In this document: positions 1-5,271 of the stretch, in pieces
How the letters are laid out: every line of letters starts with the position of its first letter
Numbering within the stretch: the first letter of the stretch is position 1
From: an uncultured Erysipelotrichaceae bacterium
GTDB taxonomy: Bacteria; Bacillota_I; Bacilli_A; Erysipelotrichales; Erysipelotrichaceae
Length of the DNA stretch: 6,320 nt
Direction: 5' to 3'
NCBI GenBank assembly: GCA_902803275.1
Contig: CADCPE010000287.1
Span: 1 to 6,320, forward strand
Notes under the pieces: generated by a model
Database searches by the model: none
Seen by the model: the letters and a program-made list of their open reading frames with translations, nothing else
Told to the model about the DNA's origin: nothing
Program-made: the position numbers and the translations under genes

Positions 1-165
1 CCGGAAAAGATCTTTGCGGAACCGGAAAAGCTCAGACAGATCGATCTGGATGTACCGTTTATCGAACAGGTAAGAGAGTCATTCAAAAAACAGCACATCA
101 AGCTAAAAGCTCGTGATATGGAAGGAATGGTGAAAGAATTATGGCGATTCGCTTCAAATCACTAA
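1..165 (+). CDS. ecfA1: Energy-coupling factor ATPase EcfA1, C-terminal end (5' partial)
   Basis: An open frame enters at base 1 and stops with TAA at 163-165, giving the last 54 residues of a protein (starting PEKIFAEPEKL, ending LWRFASNH). No ATPase motif lies in this fragment. It is identified by position directly before ecfA2-ecfT and by its sequence: the PEKIFAEPEKLRQIDLDVPF stretch resembles the segment after the ABC ATPase domain in EcfA1 proteins, where a phrase like 'leIFsnpelLkeigLdvP' leads into a short helical C-terminal domain. EcfA1 pairs with EcfA2 on the cytoplasmic side of the ECF transporter to hydrolyse ATP. The gene overlaps ecfA2 by 25 bp, which suggests translational coupling. 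The identity is inference from family knowledge and context; the body of the gene is outside the window. Confidence 0.85.
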   Translation, partial: PEKIFAEPEKLRQIDLDVPFIEQVRESFKKQHIKLKARDMEGMVKELWRFASNH

Positions 166-995
166 GCTATATCTATGACAAGGATATGCCTTATGCACAT
201 AAGGCTCTTGATGATATAAATCTCGAGATAAAGGAAGGCATTATCACAGCCATCATCGGCGAAACGGGCTCAGGAAAATCAACACTGGTTGAACATCTGA
301 ATGCCTTGCTGCTGCCTAGCGAAGGAAGTCTTGAGATCCTTGACTACAACCTTGTCGCCAATCAGAAAGTAAAATTCCTTAAGCCGTTAAGAAAAGATGT
401 CGGACTGGTCTTTCAGTTTTCTGAATATCAGCTTTTTGAAGAGACGGTATTGAAGGACGTCGCTTTCGGACCGCTTAATTTCGGCTTTACACCTGATGAA
501 GCTATAAAAAGGGCCAAGGAAGCGCTTGCCATGGTCAAGATCGATGAATCATTATTCGAAACTTCACCTTTGGAACTTTCCGGCGGTCAGAAAAGAAGGG
601 TAGCGATCGCGGGCATCCTTGCCTGTGATCCAAAGATCATCGTTCTGGATGAACCGACAGCCGGCCTAGATCCGAGTGGCGCTAAAGAAATAATCGGCCT
701 GTTTGTAGGGCTGAATGAAAAACTCAACAAGACGATCATCATCGTCTCTCATGATAACGAAATGGTCTACAACTACTGTGAAGAGACAGTGGTCTTATCA
801 CACGGTCAGATCAAATATCACGGTCCGACTCTTGATCTTTTCGCTGACCAGGAAATGCTGAAGGAATACGACCTGCTTGAACCGCAGATCGTCACTTTCA
901 AGAATATGCTGGCAGAAAAAGGCTTTAAGATCTCAAAAGAGGCCAGAACGATCGAAATGGTCGTCAAGGAAACAGTGAGGCAGTTGAAGAAATGA
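141..995 (+). CDS. ecfA2: Energy-coupling factor transporter ATPase EcfA2
   Basis: This is an ABC ATPase of 284 aa, the normal length for EcfA2. It forms the nucleotide-binding heterodimer with EcfA1 and powers uptake of vitamins or metal ions through EcfT and interchangeable S components at the membrane. Visible motifs, in order: Walker A GETGSGKST (residues 40-48), Q-loop Q92 followed by the EcfA2-typical FSEYQLFEETV (93-103), signature LSGGQ (146-150), Walker B IIVLDEP with D170 and catalytic E171, D-loop GLDPSG (175-180) and switch histidine H204. Residues after about 220 form the C-terminal domain specific to ECF ATPases. The start MAIRFKSLSYIY matches the usual EcfA2 N-terminus despite overlapping ecfA1 by 25 bp. 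The upstream Shine-Dalgarno is poor, so coupling to ecfA1 translation is likely. The Walker A second residue is Glu where EcfA2 usually has His. The stop overlaps the ecfT start (ATGA). Confidence 0.96.
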   Translation: MAIRFKSLSYIYDKDMPYAHKALDDINLEIKEGIITAIIGETGSGKSTLVEHLNALLLPSEGSLEILDYNLVANQKVKFLKPLRKDVGLVFQFSEYQLFEETVLKDVAFGPLNFGFTPDEAIKRAKEALAMVKIDESLFETSPLELSGGQKRRVAIAGILACDPKIIVLDEPTAGLDPSGAKEIIGLFVGLNEKLNKTIIIVSHDNEMVYNYCEETVVLSHGQIKYHGPTLDLFADQEMLKEYDLLEPQIVTFKNMLAEKGFKISKEARTIEMVVKETVRQLKK

Positions 996-1792
996 ACAAC
1001 CTGGTCTTTGGCAAATACATTCCTATCGATTCCCTGATGCACAGGCTCGATCCGCGTGCCAAGCTGATCGGTCTTTTCCTGATGATCGCTGCCGTCTTTA
1101 TTCCTCGATCCTGGATCGTTTTCGGTGTGATCGCCGTCTTTCTTGCTATTGGACTTATACTCGCCAAGATCGGCATCAAGATGATCGTTCAGTCATTCAA
1201 ACCGATGATCATGATGATGATCTTTTTACTGGTCATCAATTCACTTTCGATCAGGACCGGTGAAGTCCTGTTTACGATCGGGACTTTCAATATCTATTCC
1301 GATGCGATATTCAATACCCTGTTTGTCATCGTCAGACTTCTTCTGATGATCTCCATCACTACCTTGCTGACGGCTACGACCAAGCCGCTTGATCTGACAA
1401 TGGGCATTGAATGGATGCTCAAACCGCTGGAGATGATCCATTTCCCGACTCATGAAGTAGCCATGATGGTTTCGATTGCCCTGCGTTTTATCCCGACGAT
1501 CATTGAAGAGACGATCAGGATCATGAATGCCCAGAAGTCCCGCGGTGTCGACTTTGAAAACGGCAAGCTTACGGAAAAGATCACAGCGATCCTCTCTCTG
1601 ATCGTTCCGTTATTCTCTGTAGCTTTTGAAAGAGCCTATGAGCTGGCTGATGCCATGGAGGCAAGGGGCTATGTTCCTGGTGCAGAACGTACAAGATACC
1701 ATGTTCTGAAGTTTAGGCTTTTGGATTTCCTGTTCATCTTTATCTGTGCGGCCATCCTGGCATTCTCGATCGCCAGCAGGTTCTTTCTATGA
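992..1792 (+). CDS. ecfT: Energy-coupling factor transporter transmembrane protein EcfT
   Basis: This is the integral membrane scaffold of the ECF transporter, 266 aa, the normal length. It holds the S component and transmits ATP-driven motion from EcfA1/EcfA2. Hydrophobic segments lie at about 24-38, 41-58, 70-85, 107-127 and 243-262, with further amphipathic coupling helices between. The two Ala/Ser-Arg-Gly coupling motifs that dock into the ATPases are clear: SRG at 183-185 (in AQKSRGVDFENG) and ARG at 224-226 (in DAMEARGYVPG). The N-terminal phrase SLMHRLDPRAKL (14-25) is also typical of EcfT. Its start codon overlaps the ecfA2 stop and its own stop overlaps the truA start, both as ATGA, which points to translational coupling along the operon. 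No S-component gene is adjacent, consistent with a shared (group II) ECF module; that last point is inference. Confidence 0.96.
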   Translation: MNNLVFGKYIPIDSLMHRLDPRAKLIGLFLMIAAVFIPRSWIVFGVIAVFLAIGLILAKIGIKMIVQSFKPMIMMMIFLLVINSLSIRTGEVLFTIGTFNIYSDAIFNTLFVIVRLLLMISITTLLTATTKPLDLTMGIEWMLKPLEMIHFPTHEVAMMVSIALRFIPTIIEETIRIMNAQKSRGVDFENGKLTEKITAILSLIVPLFSVAFERAYELADAMEARGYVPGAERTRYHVLKFRLLDFLFIFICAAILAFSIASRFFL

Positions 1793-2520
1793 GATATAAG
1801 GTAAATATGGCCTATGATGGCTGCAATTATGCAGGCTTTCAGTCACAGATCAATGCTGTTGCCATTCAGGATGTGATTGAAGAAGCTCTGCTTAGGATAT
1901 TCGGTGAAAAAATAAGGATAGTCATGTCTTCGAGAACTGATGCAGGTGTTCATGCCTATGACCAGGTCTTTCATTTTGATTCTGACAAGAAGAAGGAACC
2001 GGGAAAACTGAAGTTCTCCATCAATTCTTTGATCCCCAAGGATATGCATGTAAATAATGTTGAGATCGTATCTGAGGATTTTCATGCCCGCTTTTCCGTC
2101 AAGAAAAAGACCTATGAATATCTGATCAATATAGGTGAGTATGATCCGTTTTTAAAAGGAAGAGCCTATCAGTGTTTCTATAAACTTGATATCGAACTGA
2201 TGAAGAAAGGTGCCAAACTGCTCAAGGGCAAGCATGATTTCTCTTCTTTCAACACCTCAAGTCTCAAGGAATATCCCAATCAGGTCAAAGATATCACCGA
2301 ATTCAAGATCATCAGAAAAAAAGATATCCTGACGATAACTGTTACCAGTACGGGCTTTCTTAGAAATATGGTAAGGATCATGGTGGGAACTCTGATCGAT
2401 CTGGGAAGAGGCTTAAAGACTCTTGACGATATTCAAAACATGCTGGATCATCCAAACAAGTCCACCAGAAGATACAACGCTGATCCCAATGGTCTTTATT
2501 TGAAGAAGATTTTCTATTAG
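1789..2520 (+). CDS. truA: tRNA pseudouridine(38-40) synthase TruA
   Basis: TruA converts uridines at positions 38, 39 and 40 of tRNA anticodon arms to pseudouridine. At 243 aa it has the usual length. Recognisable elements: N-terminal MRYKVNMAYDGCNYAGFQSQ, the catalytic motif SSRTDAGVHA with nucleophile D51, RFSVKKKTYEY (101-111), KHDFSSF (148-154), and the C-terminal core GFLRNMVRIMVGTL (189-202). No cofactor domain is expected and none is seen. Its ATG overlaps the ecfT TGA (ATGA). Linkage of truA to the ecf genes is common in Firmicutes and has no obvious metabolic meaning. Downstream, instead of rplM-rpsI, a small membrane-protein gene begins 12 bp after the stop. Confidence 0.97.
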   Translation: MRYKVNMAYDGCNYAGFQSQINAVAIQDVIEEALLRIFGEKIRIVMSSRTDAGVHAYDQVFHFDSDKKKEPGKLKFSINSLIPKDMHVNNVEIVSEDFHARFSVKKKTYEYLINIGEYDPFLKGRAYQCFYKLDIELMKKGAKLLKGKHDFSSFNTSSLKEYPNQVKDITEFKIIRKKDILTITVTSTGFLRNMVRIMVGTLIDLGRGLKTLDDIQNMLDHPNKSTRRYNADPNGLYLKKIFY

Positions 2521-2532
2521 AATTTAATTGTT

Positions 2533-2955
2533 ATGAGACGCAATATCGTAAAAGCTATCTGTGTTGCCGAACTGCTGATCGCGATCGTGATGTATTTTGT
2601 CGTGGCTTATCAGTTTGATCACGATGCGATCATCAATGATATGCTTCCTTCAACTGATTTTGAAGCGAATCTGCTGCGCCTTTCCATCTATATCATTCCG
2701 GGACTGAACATCGTTTCCGGAGTATTCGGCATCACTTTCTGCACCAGGGGCATCCTGGTCTTTGCCGGACTTCTGGAAGTGCTGGGCGGGATGATCACGC
2801 TGCATTATCGGGGCAACAACAGCTTTATGAACTTCATGGGCTATCTGATGATCGCTATGGGCATCATCTTCATCATATGTATTCTTACGATCAAGGATCT
2901 TGACCTGAAAAAGAAAAACGCAAGTTCAAATAAGAATAATACTGAAAAACAGTAA
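2533..2955 (+). CDS. Small four-helix membrane protein of unknown function
   Basis: I do not recognise this 140-aa protein. Four hydrophobic segments are visible at roughly residues 7-26, 47-69, 73-91 and 99-120. They are followed by a short hydrophilic Lys/Asn-rich tail (121-140), which would be cytoplasmic under the positive-inside rule together with the N-terminal MRRNIVK. The loop between helices 1 and 2 (27-46) is acidic. There is no signal-peptidase site and no catalytic motif. The frame is open from the truA stop codon and ATG 2533 is the first normal start. No convincing Shine-Dalgarno precedes it, so translation may depend on re-initiation after truA, 12 bp upstream. It is the last gene of the ecf-truA operon and its stop is followed at once by a terminator. 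Coding status rests on ORF length, coherent membrane topology and position, not on homology. Confidence 0.8.
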   Translation: MRRNIVKAICVAELLIAIVMYFVVAYQFDHDAIINDMLPSTDFEANLLRLSIYIIPGLNIVSGVFGITFCTRGILVFAGLLEVLGGMITLHYRGNNSFMNFMGYLMIAMGIIFIICILTIKDLDLKKKNASSNKNNTEKQ

Positions 2956-2984
2956 AAAAACGGTTGCCATTGACGACCGTTTTT
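2956..2984. terminator. Bidirectional intrinsic terminator between convergent genes
   Basis: AAAAACGGT (2956-2964) is perfectly complementary to ACCGTTTTT (2976-2984). A G-U and a G-C pair extend the stem inward, leaving a 7-nt loop (2967-2973). The plus strand ends in a run of five T, and the minus strand reads out through seven T, so the hairpin can stop both the ecf-truA operon and the phosphatase gene. It begins one base after the stop of the membrane-protein gene and ends two bases before the phosphatase stop. Confidence 0.88.
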
Positions 2985-2986
2985 CA

Positions 2987-3796
2987 TTACAGATCTTCGC
3001 AGAATTTTTCTATTAGTTTCTTTCTTTCACTTTCGTCTATTCCCAAGTATTCTTGAAGATATGCCTGAGGTGTTCCGGCTTTTTCGACCATGGTATTGTA
3101 GCAGTTGTCAATGAAATCCTTGCTGGCAGACATGGCTTTCGCAAAAGAATCACGGATCGCTTCATAGTTTTTATGCTTTCCGGCCAGCCTTTTTACAATT
3201 TCCTGAACTTCACTGACACTGCGTTTCAGGTGCCTGTTGGTCTCAAGATAGTTTTCATAGATCTGGTCCTTTTCTGCTCCCAAGGCTTCAAGTATCAGGA
3301 CAGCGGCAATGCCGGTCCTATCCTTTCCGGCTGAACAGTGCCAGAGGATCTTGTCATTCTTCTCATCTAGAAGGATGTCAAAGAATTTCCGATAGCCGTT
3401 AAGAGGGTATTCTTCAGATATCATCGTAGAATAGTTTCTTACCATCTGATCGCCGAACCGGCTTGGATAGTCATAGGACTGTTCGATCATCCATTCATAG
3501 AAGTTGTCTTCCTTATCTTTTCTTTCTACACCATCGAGTCTGTCTTTGATGAGGTTTATATGATAGTATTTGACGTTTTCGATTTCAGGATCTTTTCTGG
3601 ACAGCGCTTCAGCAGTGGAACGGAAATCTACGATCGTATCGATCCCCAGCTGTTTTATCATTTCGATATCTTTTCTAGTGGCGGAAGAAAGATCGGCACA
3701 ACGGAACAGTTTTCCTTCCTTGACCTTTTTGTTGTCGCATGTGGTGATCCCGCCAAGATCGCGGAAGTTTTCAATATTTTCCATCTGATAGTGCAT
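2987..3796 (-). CDS. Tyrosine-protein phosphatase family protein (MptpB/LipA-like)
   Basis: This 269-aa enzyme carries the cysteine phosphatase P-loop HCSAGKDRTG, with nucleophile C154 and phosphate-binding R160 in the C-x5-R pattern. The Lys-Asp after the Gly (GKDRTG) is characteristic of the Y_phosphatase3 family, whose members include MptpB and Listeria LipA and can act on phosphotyrosine, phosphoserine/threonine or phosphoinositides. Also typical are the N-terminal NFRDLGG (10-16), LFRCADLS and DFRS (57-60, the conserved Asp-x-Arg region). No signal peptide or membrane segment is seen, so it is probably cytosolic; its substrate is unknown. The start at 3796 is chosen because AGGAG sits 6 nt upstream and the family N-terminus follows directly. 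The frame stays open to an ATG at 3865 (292 aa), but that extension has no good ribosome site and no family resemblance. It is a single-gene unit convergent with the ecf operon. Confidence 0.9.
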   Translation of the reverse strand: MHYQMENIENFRDLGGITTCDNKKVKEGKLFRCADLSSATRKDIEMIKQLGIDTIVDFRSTAEALSRKDPEIENVKYYHINLIKDRLDGVERKDKEDNFYEWMIEQSYDYPSRFGDQMVRNYSTMISEEYPLNGYRKFFDILLDEKNDKILWHCSAGKDRTGIAAVLILEALGAEKDQIYENYLETNRHLKRSVSEVQEIVKRLAGKHKNYEAIRDSFAKAMSASKDFIDNCYNTMVEKAGTPQAYLQEYLGIDESERKKLIEKFCEDL

Positions 3797-3798
3797 AT

Positions 3799-3808
3799 CC
3801 TTCTCCTC
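3799..3808 (-). promoter_or_regulatory. Strong ribosome binding site for the phosphatase gene
   Basis: On the minus strand GAGGAGAAGG precedes ATG 3796, with AGGAG (3803-3807) spaced 6 nt from the start. It is the strongest Shine-Dalgarno in the window and settles the start against upstream in-frame ATGs at 3826 and 3865. Confidence 0.8.
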
Positions 3809-3885
3809 GTATCTTCTTGATATCATAATTCTACCAGATAAGCATTCCTGAAAGACAGTTCGCATGCTTTCGTAATCAGTCTTGC

Positions 3886-3891
3886 ATTATA
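3886..3891 (-). promoter_or_regulatory. Candidate -10 box for the phosphatase gene
   Basis: A perfect TATAAT on the minus strand lies in the non-coding spacer upstream of the phosphatase gene and after the tRNA terminator. Transcription would begin near 3879, giving an mRNA leader of about 80 nt. No good -35 hexamer is present at 16-18 bp (CCTGCC-like sequence near 3909-3914), and the TG of an extended -10 is offset by one base. A second box, TATGAT at 3822-3827, is a weaker alternative that would give a leader of about 20 nt. Confidence 0.4.
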
Positions 3892-3928
3892 CAGCACAAA
3901 TAAAGTCAGGCAGGACAGGCATATATAA

Positions 3929-3955
3929 AGAAAAACGCCGATAAAGCGTTTTTCT
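3929..3955 (-). terminator. Intrinsic terminator of the cca/tRNA-Thr unit
   Basis: The core is AAAAACGC (3931-3938) paired with GCGTTTTT (3946-3953), extended outward by two more pairs (A3929-T3955 and G3930-C3954) to a 10-bp stem with a 7-nt loop. Read on the minus strand it starts 13 nt after the tRNA CCA end and runs into TTTTTCTTTATATA, a good termination tail. It insulates the tRNA from the phosphatase gene. Confidence 0.85.
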
Positions 3956-3968
3956 GAAGCAGTAAAGA

Positions 3969-4044
3969 TGGTGCCGACTATAGGACTTGAACCTACCACC
4001 TACGCGTTACGAGTGCGTTGCTCTACCTGATGAGCTAAGTCGGC
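3969..4044 (-). tRNA. tRNA-Thr (anticodon CGT), CCA end encoded
   Basis: The minus strand folds as a complete 76-nt tRNA. The acceptor stem is GCCGACT/AGTCGGC with discriminator A and a genomically encoded CCA (3969-3971). The D arm is GCTC/GAGC with an 8-nt loop containing GG. The anticodon loop CTCGTAA carries the CGT anticodon, which reads ACG (Thr). The variable loop is AGGTG, and the T arm GTAGG/CCTAT encloses TTCAAGT. The anticodon stem ACGCA/CGCGT has four good pairs and an A31.C39 mismatch next to the loop. There is no U at 38, 39 or 40, so this tRNA offers no TruA target. It begins 9 bp after the cca stop codon and a terminator follows, so it may be processed from the cca transcript. 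Confidence 0.95.
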
Positions 4045-4053
4045 GCTACTATA

Positions 4054-5184
4054 TTATTCTACAACATTTTCCTTCAAATATTTATTTAAAGCGTAAGAGG
4101 TGTTATTAAGTTTCTTATGATGGATCAGATTCAACAGTTTCTGTTTTACTTTGGCGATCCTGGTCTTTTCATAGCCATAGGCCATGATCTCTTCTCCCGT
4201 GATCTTCAGAGTTTTTAAGAAAACCATGTGTTTTCTAAGTTTTCTGAATCTTTCCTGAAGATCTTTGTGATGATACTCTTCAAGAAAAGTCAGGATATCT
4301 TTCTGATATATGGACGAAAGACACTCGATGAATTCGCAGTCGTTGCTGATATCGATCTTTGAAGCTTCGATCAGGATGTTTATCAGCCGGATCTCGGTAT
4401 TTGAATACTTCAGTTTTTTCAGATCTGCCTGTATGTCTATAAGAAGATAGGCCAGGGCATAAAGCGGGTCAGAGAAATTGTTTATCCTGCGTTCAATGTG
4501 TTCAAAAGGCATGAATGTATTGAAGACATCGAGATATTCGTTGATAGCTTTAAAGCCATTTCTTTCGCTTAGGATCCTTAGAAGTTCTTCCTTTTTTCTT
4601 TCTTCGGATATGTAGTTTAAAAGATCTTTGGATTTATGGATGTTTTCATCGGTATTTTTTTCAATATTGAAATTAAGTTTTGTCTTGAATCTGATAGCCC
4701 TTAAGATCCTGAGACCGTCCTCATCAAATCTTTTGTGCGGATCGCCGATGCATCTGATGAGTTTATGTTCAAGATCATCGATGCCGTTGAACATGTCTAT
4801 GATTTTAGAATCCTTGTCCATGCACATGGCATTGATCGTAAAATCTCTTCTTGAAAGGTCTTCTTTCAGATCGGATGAAAAACTGATCAGATCCGGATGA
4901 CGGTGATCGCTGTAATTGTCTTCTTTGCGATAAGGGGTGATGTCGATCTTATCCTTGTCGATAATGACCGTAACTGTACCGTGTTTCCTGCCCAGGTCGT
5001 ATCTGTTATAATCTGCAAAAACCATCCTGATCGCATCGGGACTGGCATTGGTAGTGATGTCATAATCATAGACATCTTTGTCTAGAAGCAGGTCTCTTAC
5101 GGCTCCGCCCACGACAAAAGCTTCATATCCTTTTTCGTTGAGCAGGGAAAGTGCTTTTAAAGCCGATTTATTCAGGTTTTTCAT
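4054..5184 (-). CDS. cca: tRNA nucleotidyltransferase (CCA-adding, class II)
   Basis: This enzyme builds or repairs the 3' CCA of tRNAs from CTP and ATP without a template. Class II motifs are clear; residues are counted from the ATG at 5184. They are GGAVRD (26-31), the metal-binding pair D40-x-D42, RRDFTINA (112-119) and the nucleotide-selecting EDGLRILR (155-162). A divergent helical body and tail that bind tRNA follow. Length is 376 aa, within the family range. Whether it adds all of CCA or only part cannot be told from motifs alone. A TTG directly before the ATG (5185-5187) is an alternative start. No Shine-Dalgarno is visible; instead a TATAAT lies 7 nt upstream, suggesting a leaderless mRNA. 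The C-terminal half is AT-rich in its codons. Downstream, 9 bp away, is tRNA-Thr; upstream, pnp is divergent. Confidence 0.95.
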   Translation of the reverse strand: MKNLNKSALKALSLLNEKGYEAFVVGGAVRDLLLDKDVYDYDITTNASPDAIRMVFADYNRYDLGRKHGTVTVIIDKDKIDITPYRKEDNYSDHRHPDLISFSSDLKEDLSRRDFTINAMCMDKDSKIIDMFNGIDDLEHKLIRCIGDPHKRFDEDGLRILRAIRFKTKLNFNIEKNTDENIHKSKDLLNYISEERKKEELLRILSERNGFKAINEYLDVFNTFMPFEHIERRINNFSDPLYALAYLLIDIQADLKKLKYSNTEIRLINILIEASKIDISNDCEFIECLSSIYQKDILTFLEEYHHKDLQERFRKLRKHMVFLKTLKITGEEIMAYGYEKTRIAKVKQKLLNLIHHKKLNNTSYALNKYLKENVVE

Positions 5185-5191
5185 CAACTTA

Positions 5192-5197
5192 ATTATA
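5192..5197 (-). promoter_or_regulatory. cca: -10 box of the cca promoter, probably giving a leaderless mRNA
   Basis: A perfect TATAAT on the minus strand is followed by TAAGTTG and then the ATG, whose A is the eighth base after the box. That is the normal distance from a -10 box to a transcription start, so the transcript would begin at or within a base or two of the start codon. The -35 region (about 5213-5220 on the minus strand) has no clear TTGACA. Confidence 0.55.
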
Positions 5198-5204
5198 GTG
5201 GATA

Positions 5205-5235
5205 TTGTCTTTTTGCAGGCATAATGTGTTAGAAT
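5205..5235 (+). promoter_or_regulatory. pnp: Candidate pnp promoter with extended -10
   Basis: TGTTAGAAT (5227-5235) is an extended -10 (TG, one base, then TAGAAT, five of six matches to TATAAT). TTGTCT at 5205-5210 could serve as -35, but the spacer of 19 bp is long; extended -10 promoters tolerate a poor -35. Transcription would begin near 5242 and leave a leader of about 30 nt before the pnp ATG. Confidence 0.5.
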
Positions 5236-5271
5236 TATTACGTTTGAAAAGAAAGAAGAGAAATTGAAAGA

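Noticed and set aside
3053..3820. Plus-strand ORFs of 70-93 aa opposite the phosphatase gene.
   Set aside because: They lie antisense to a gene with clear catalytic motifs, have no ribosome sites and show no domain-like sequence.
3797..3865. N-terminal extension of the phosphatase to ATG 3865 (292 aa).
   Set aside because: The extension has no ribosome site and no family resemblance, while ATG 3796 has AGGAG at ideal spacing and is followed by the family's NFRDLGG motif.
4045..4075. A tRNA-specific promoter at the end of cca (TAGAAT about 10 nt before the tRNA, or TATAGT next to it).
   Set aside because: No acceptable -35 at 16-18 bp for TAGAAT, and TATAGT would start transcription inside the tRNA. 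The bases also encode the cca C-terminus and are simply AT-rich, so I did not list it as a feature.
4628..5085. Short ORFs on both strands within cca.
   Set aside because: Shadows of the cca reading frame; the cca motifs run without interruption through this stretch.
5221..5238. Inverted repeat ATAAT...ATTAT in the pnp promoter region as a possible operator.
   Set aside because: Only 5 bp of pure A-T complementarity with an 8-bp gap in an AT-rich spacer; expected by chance.
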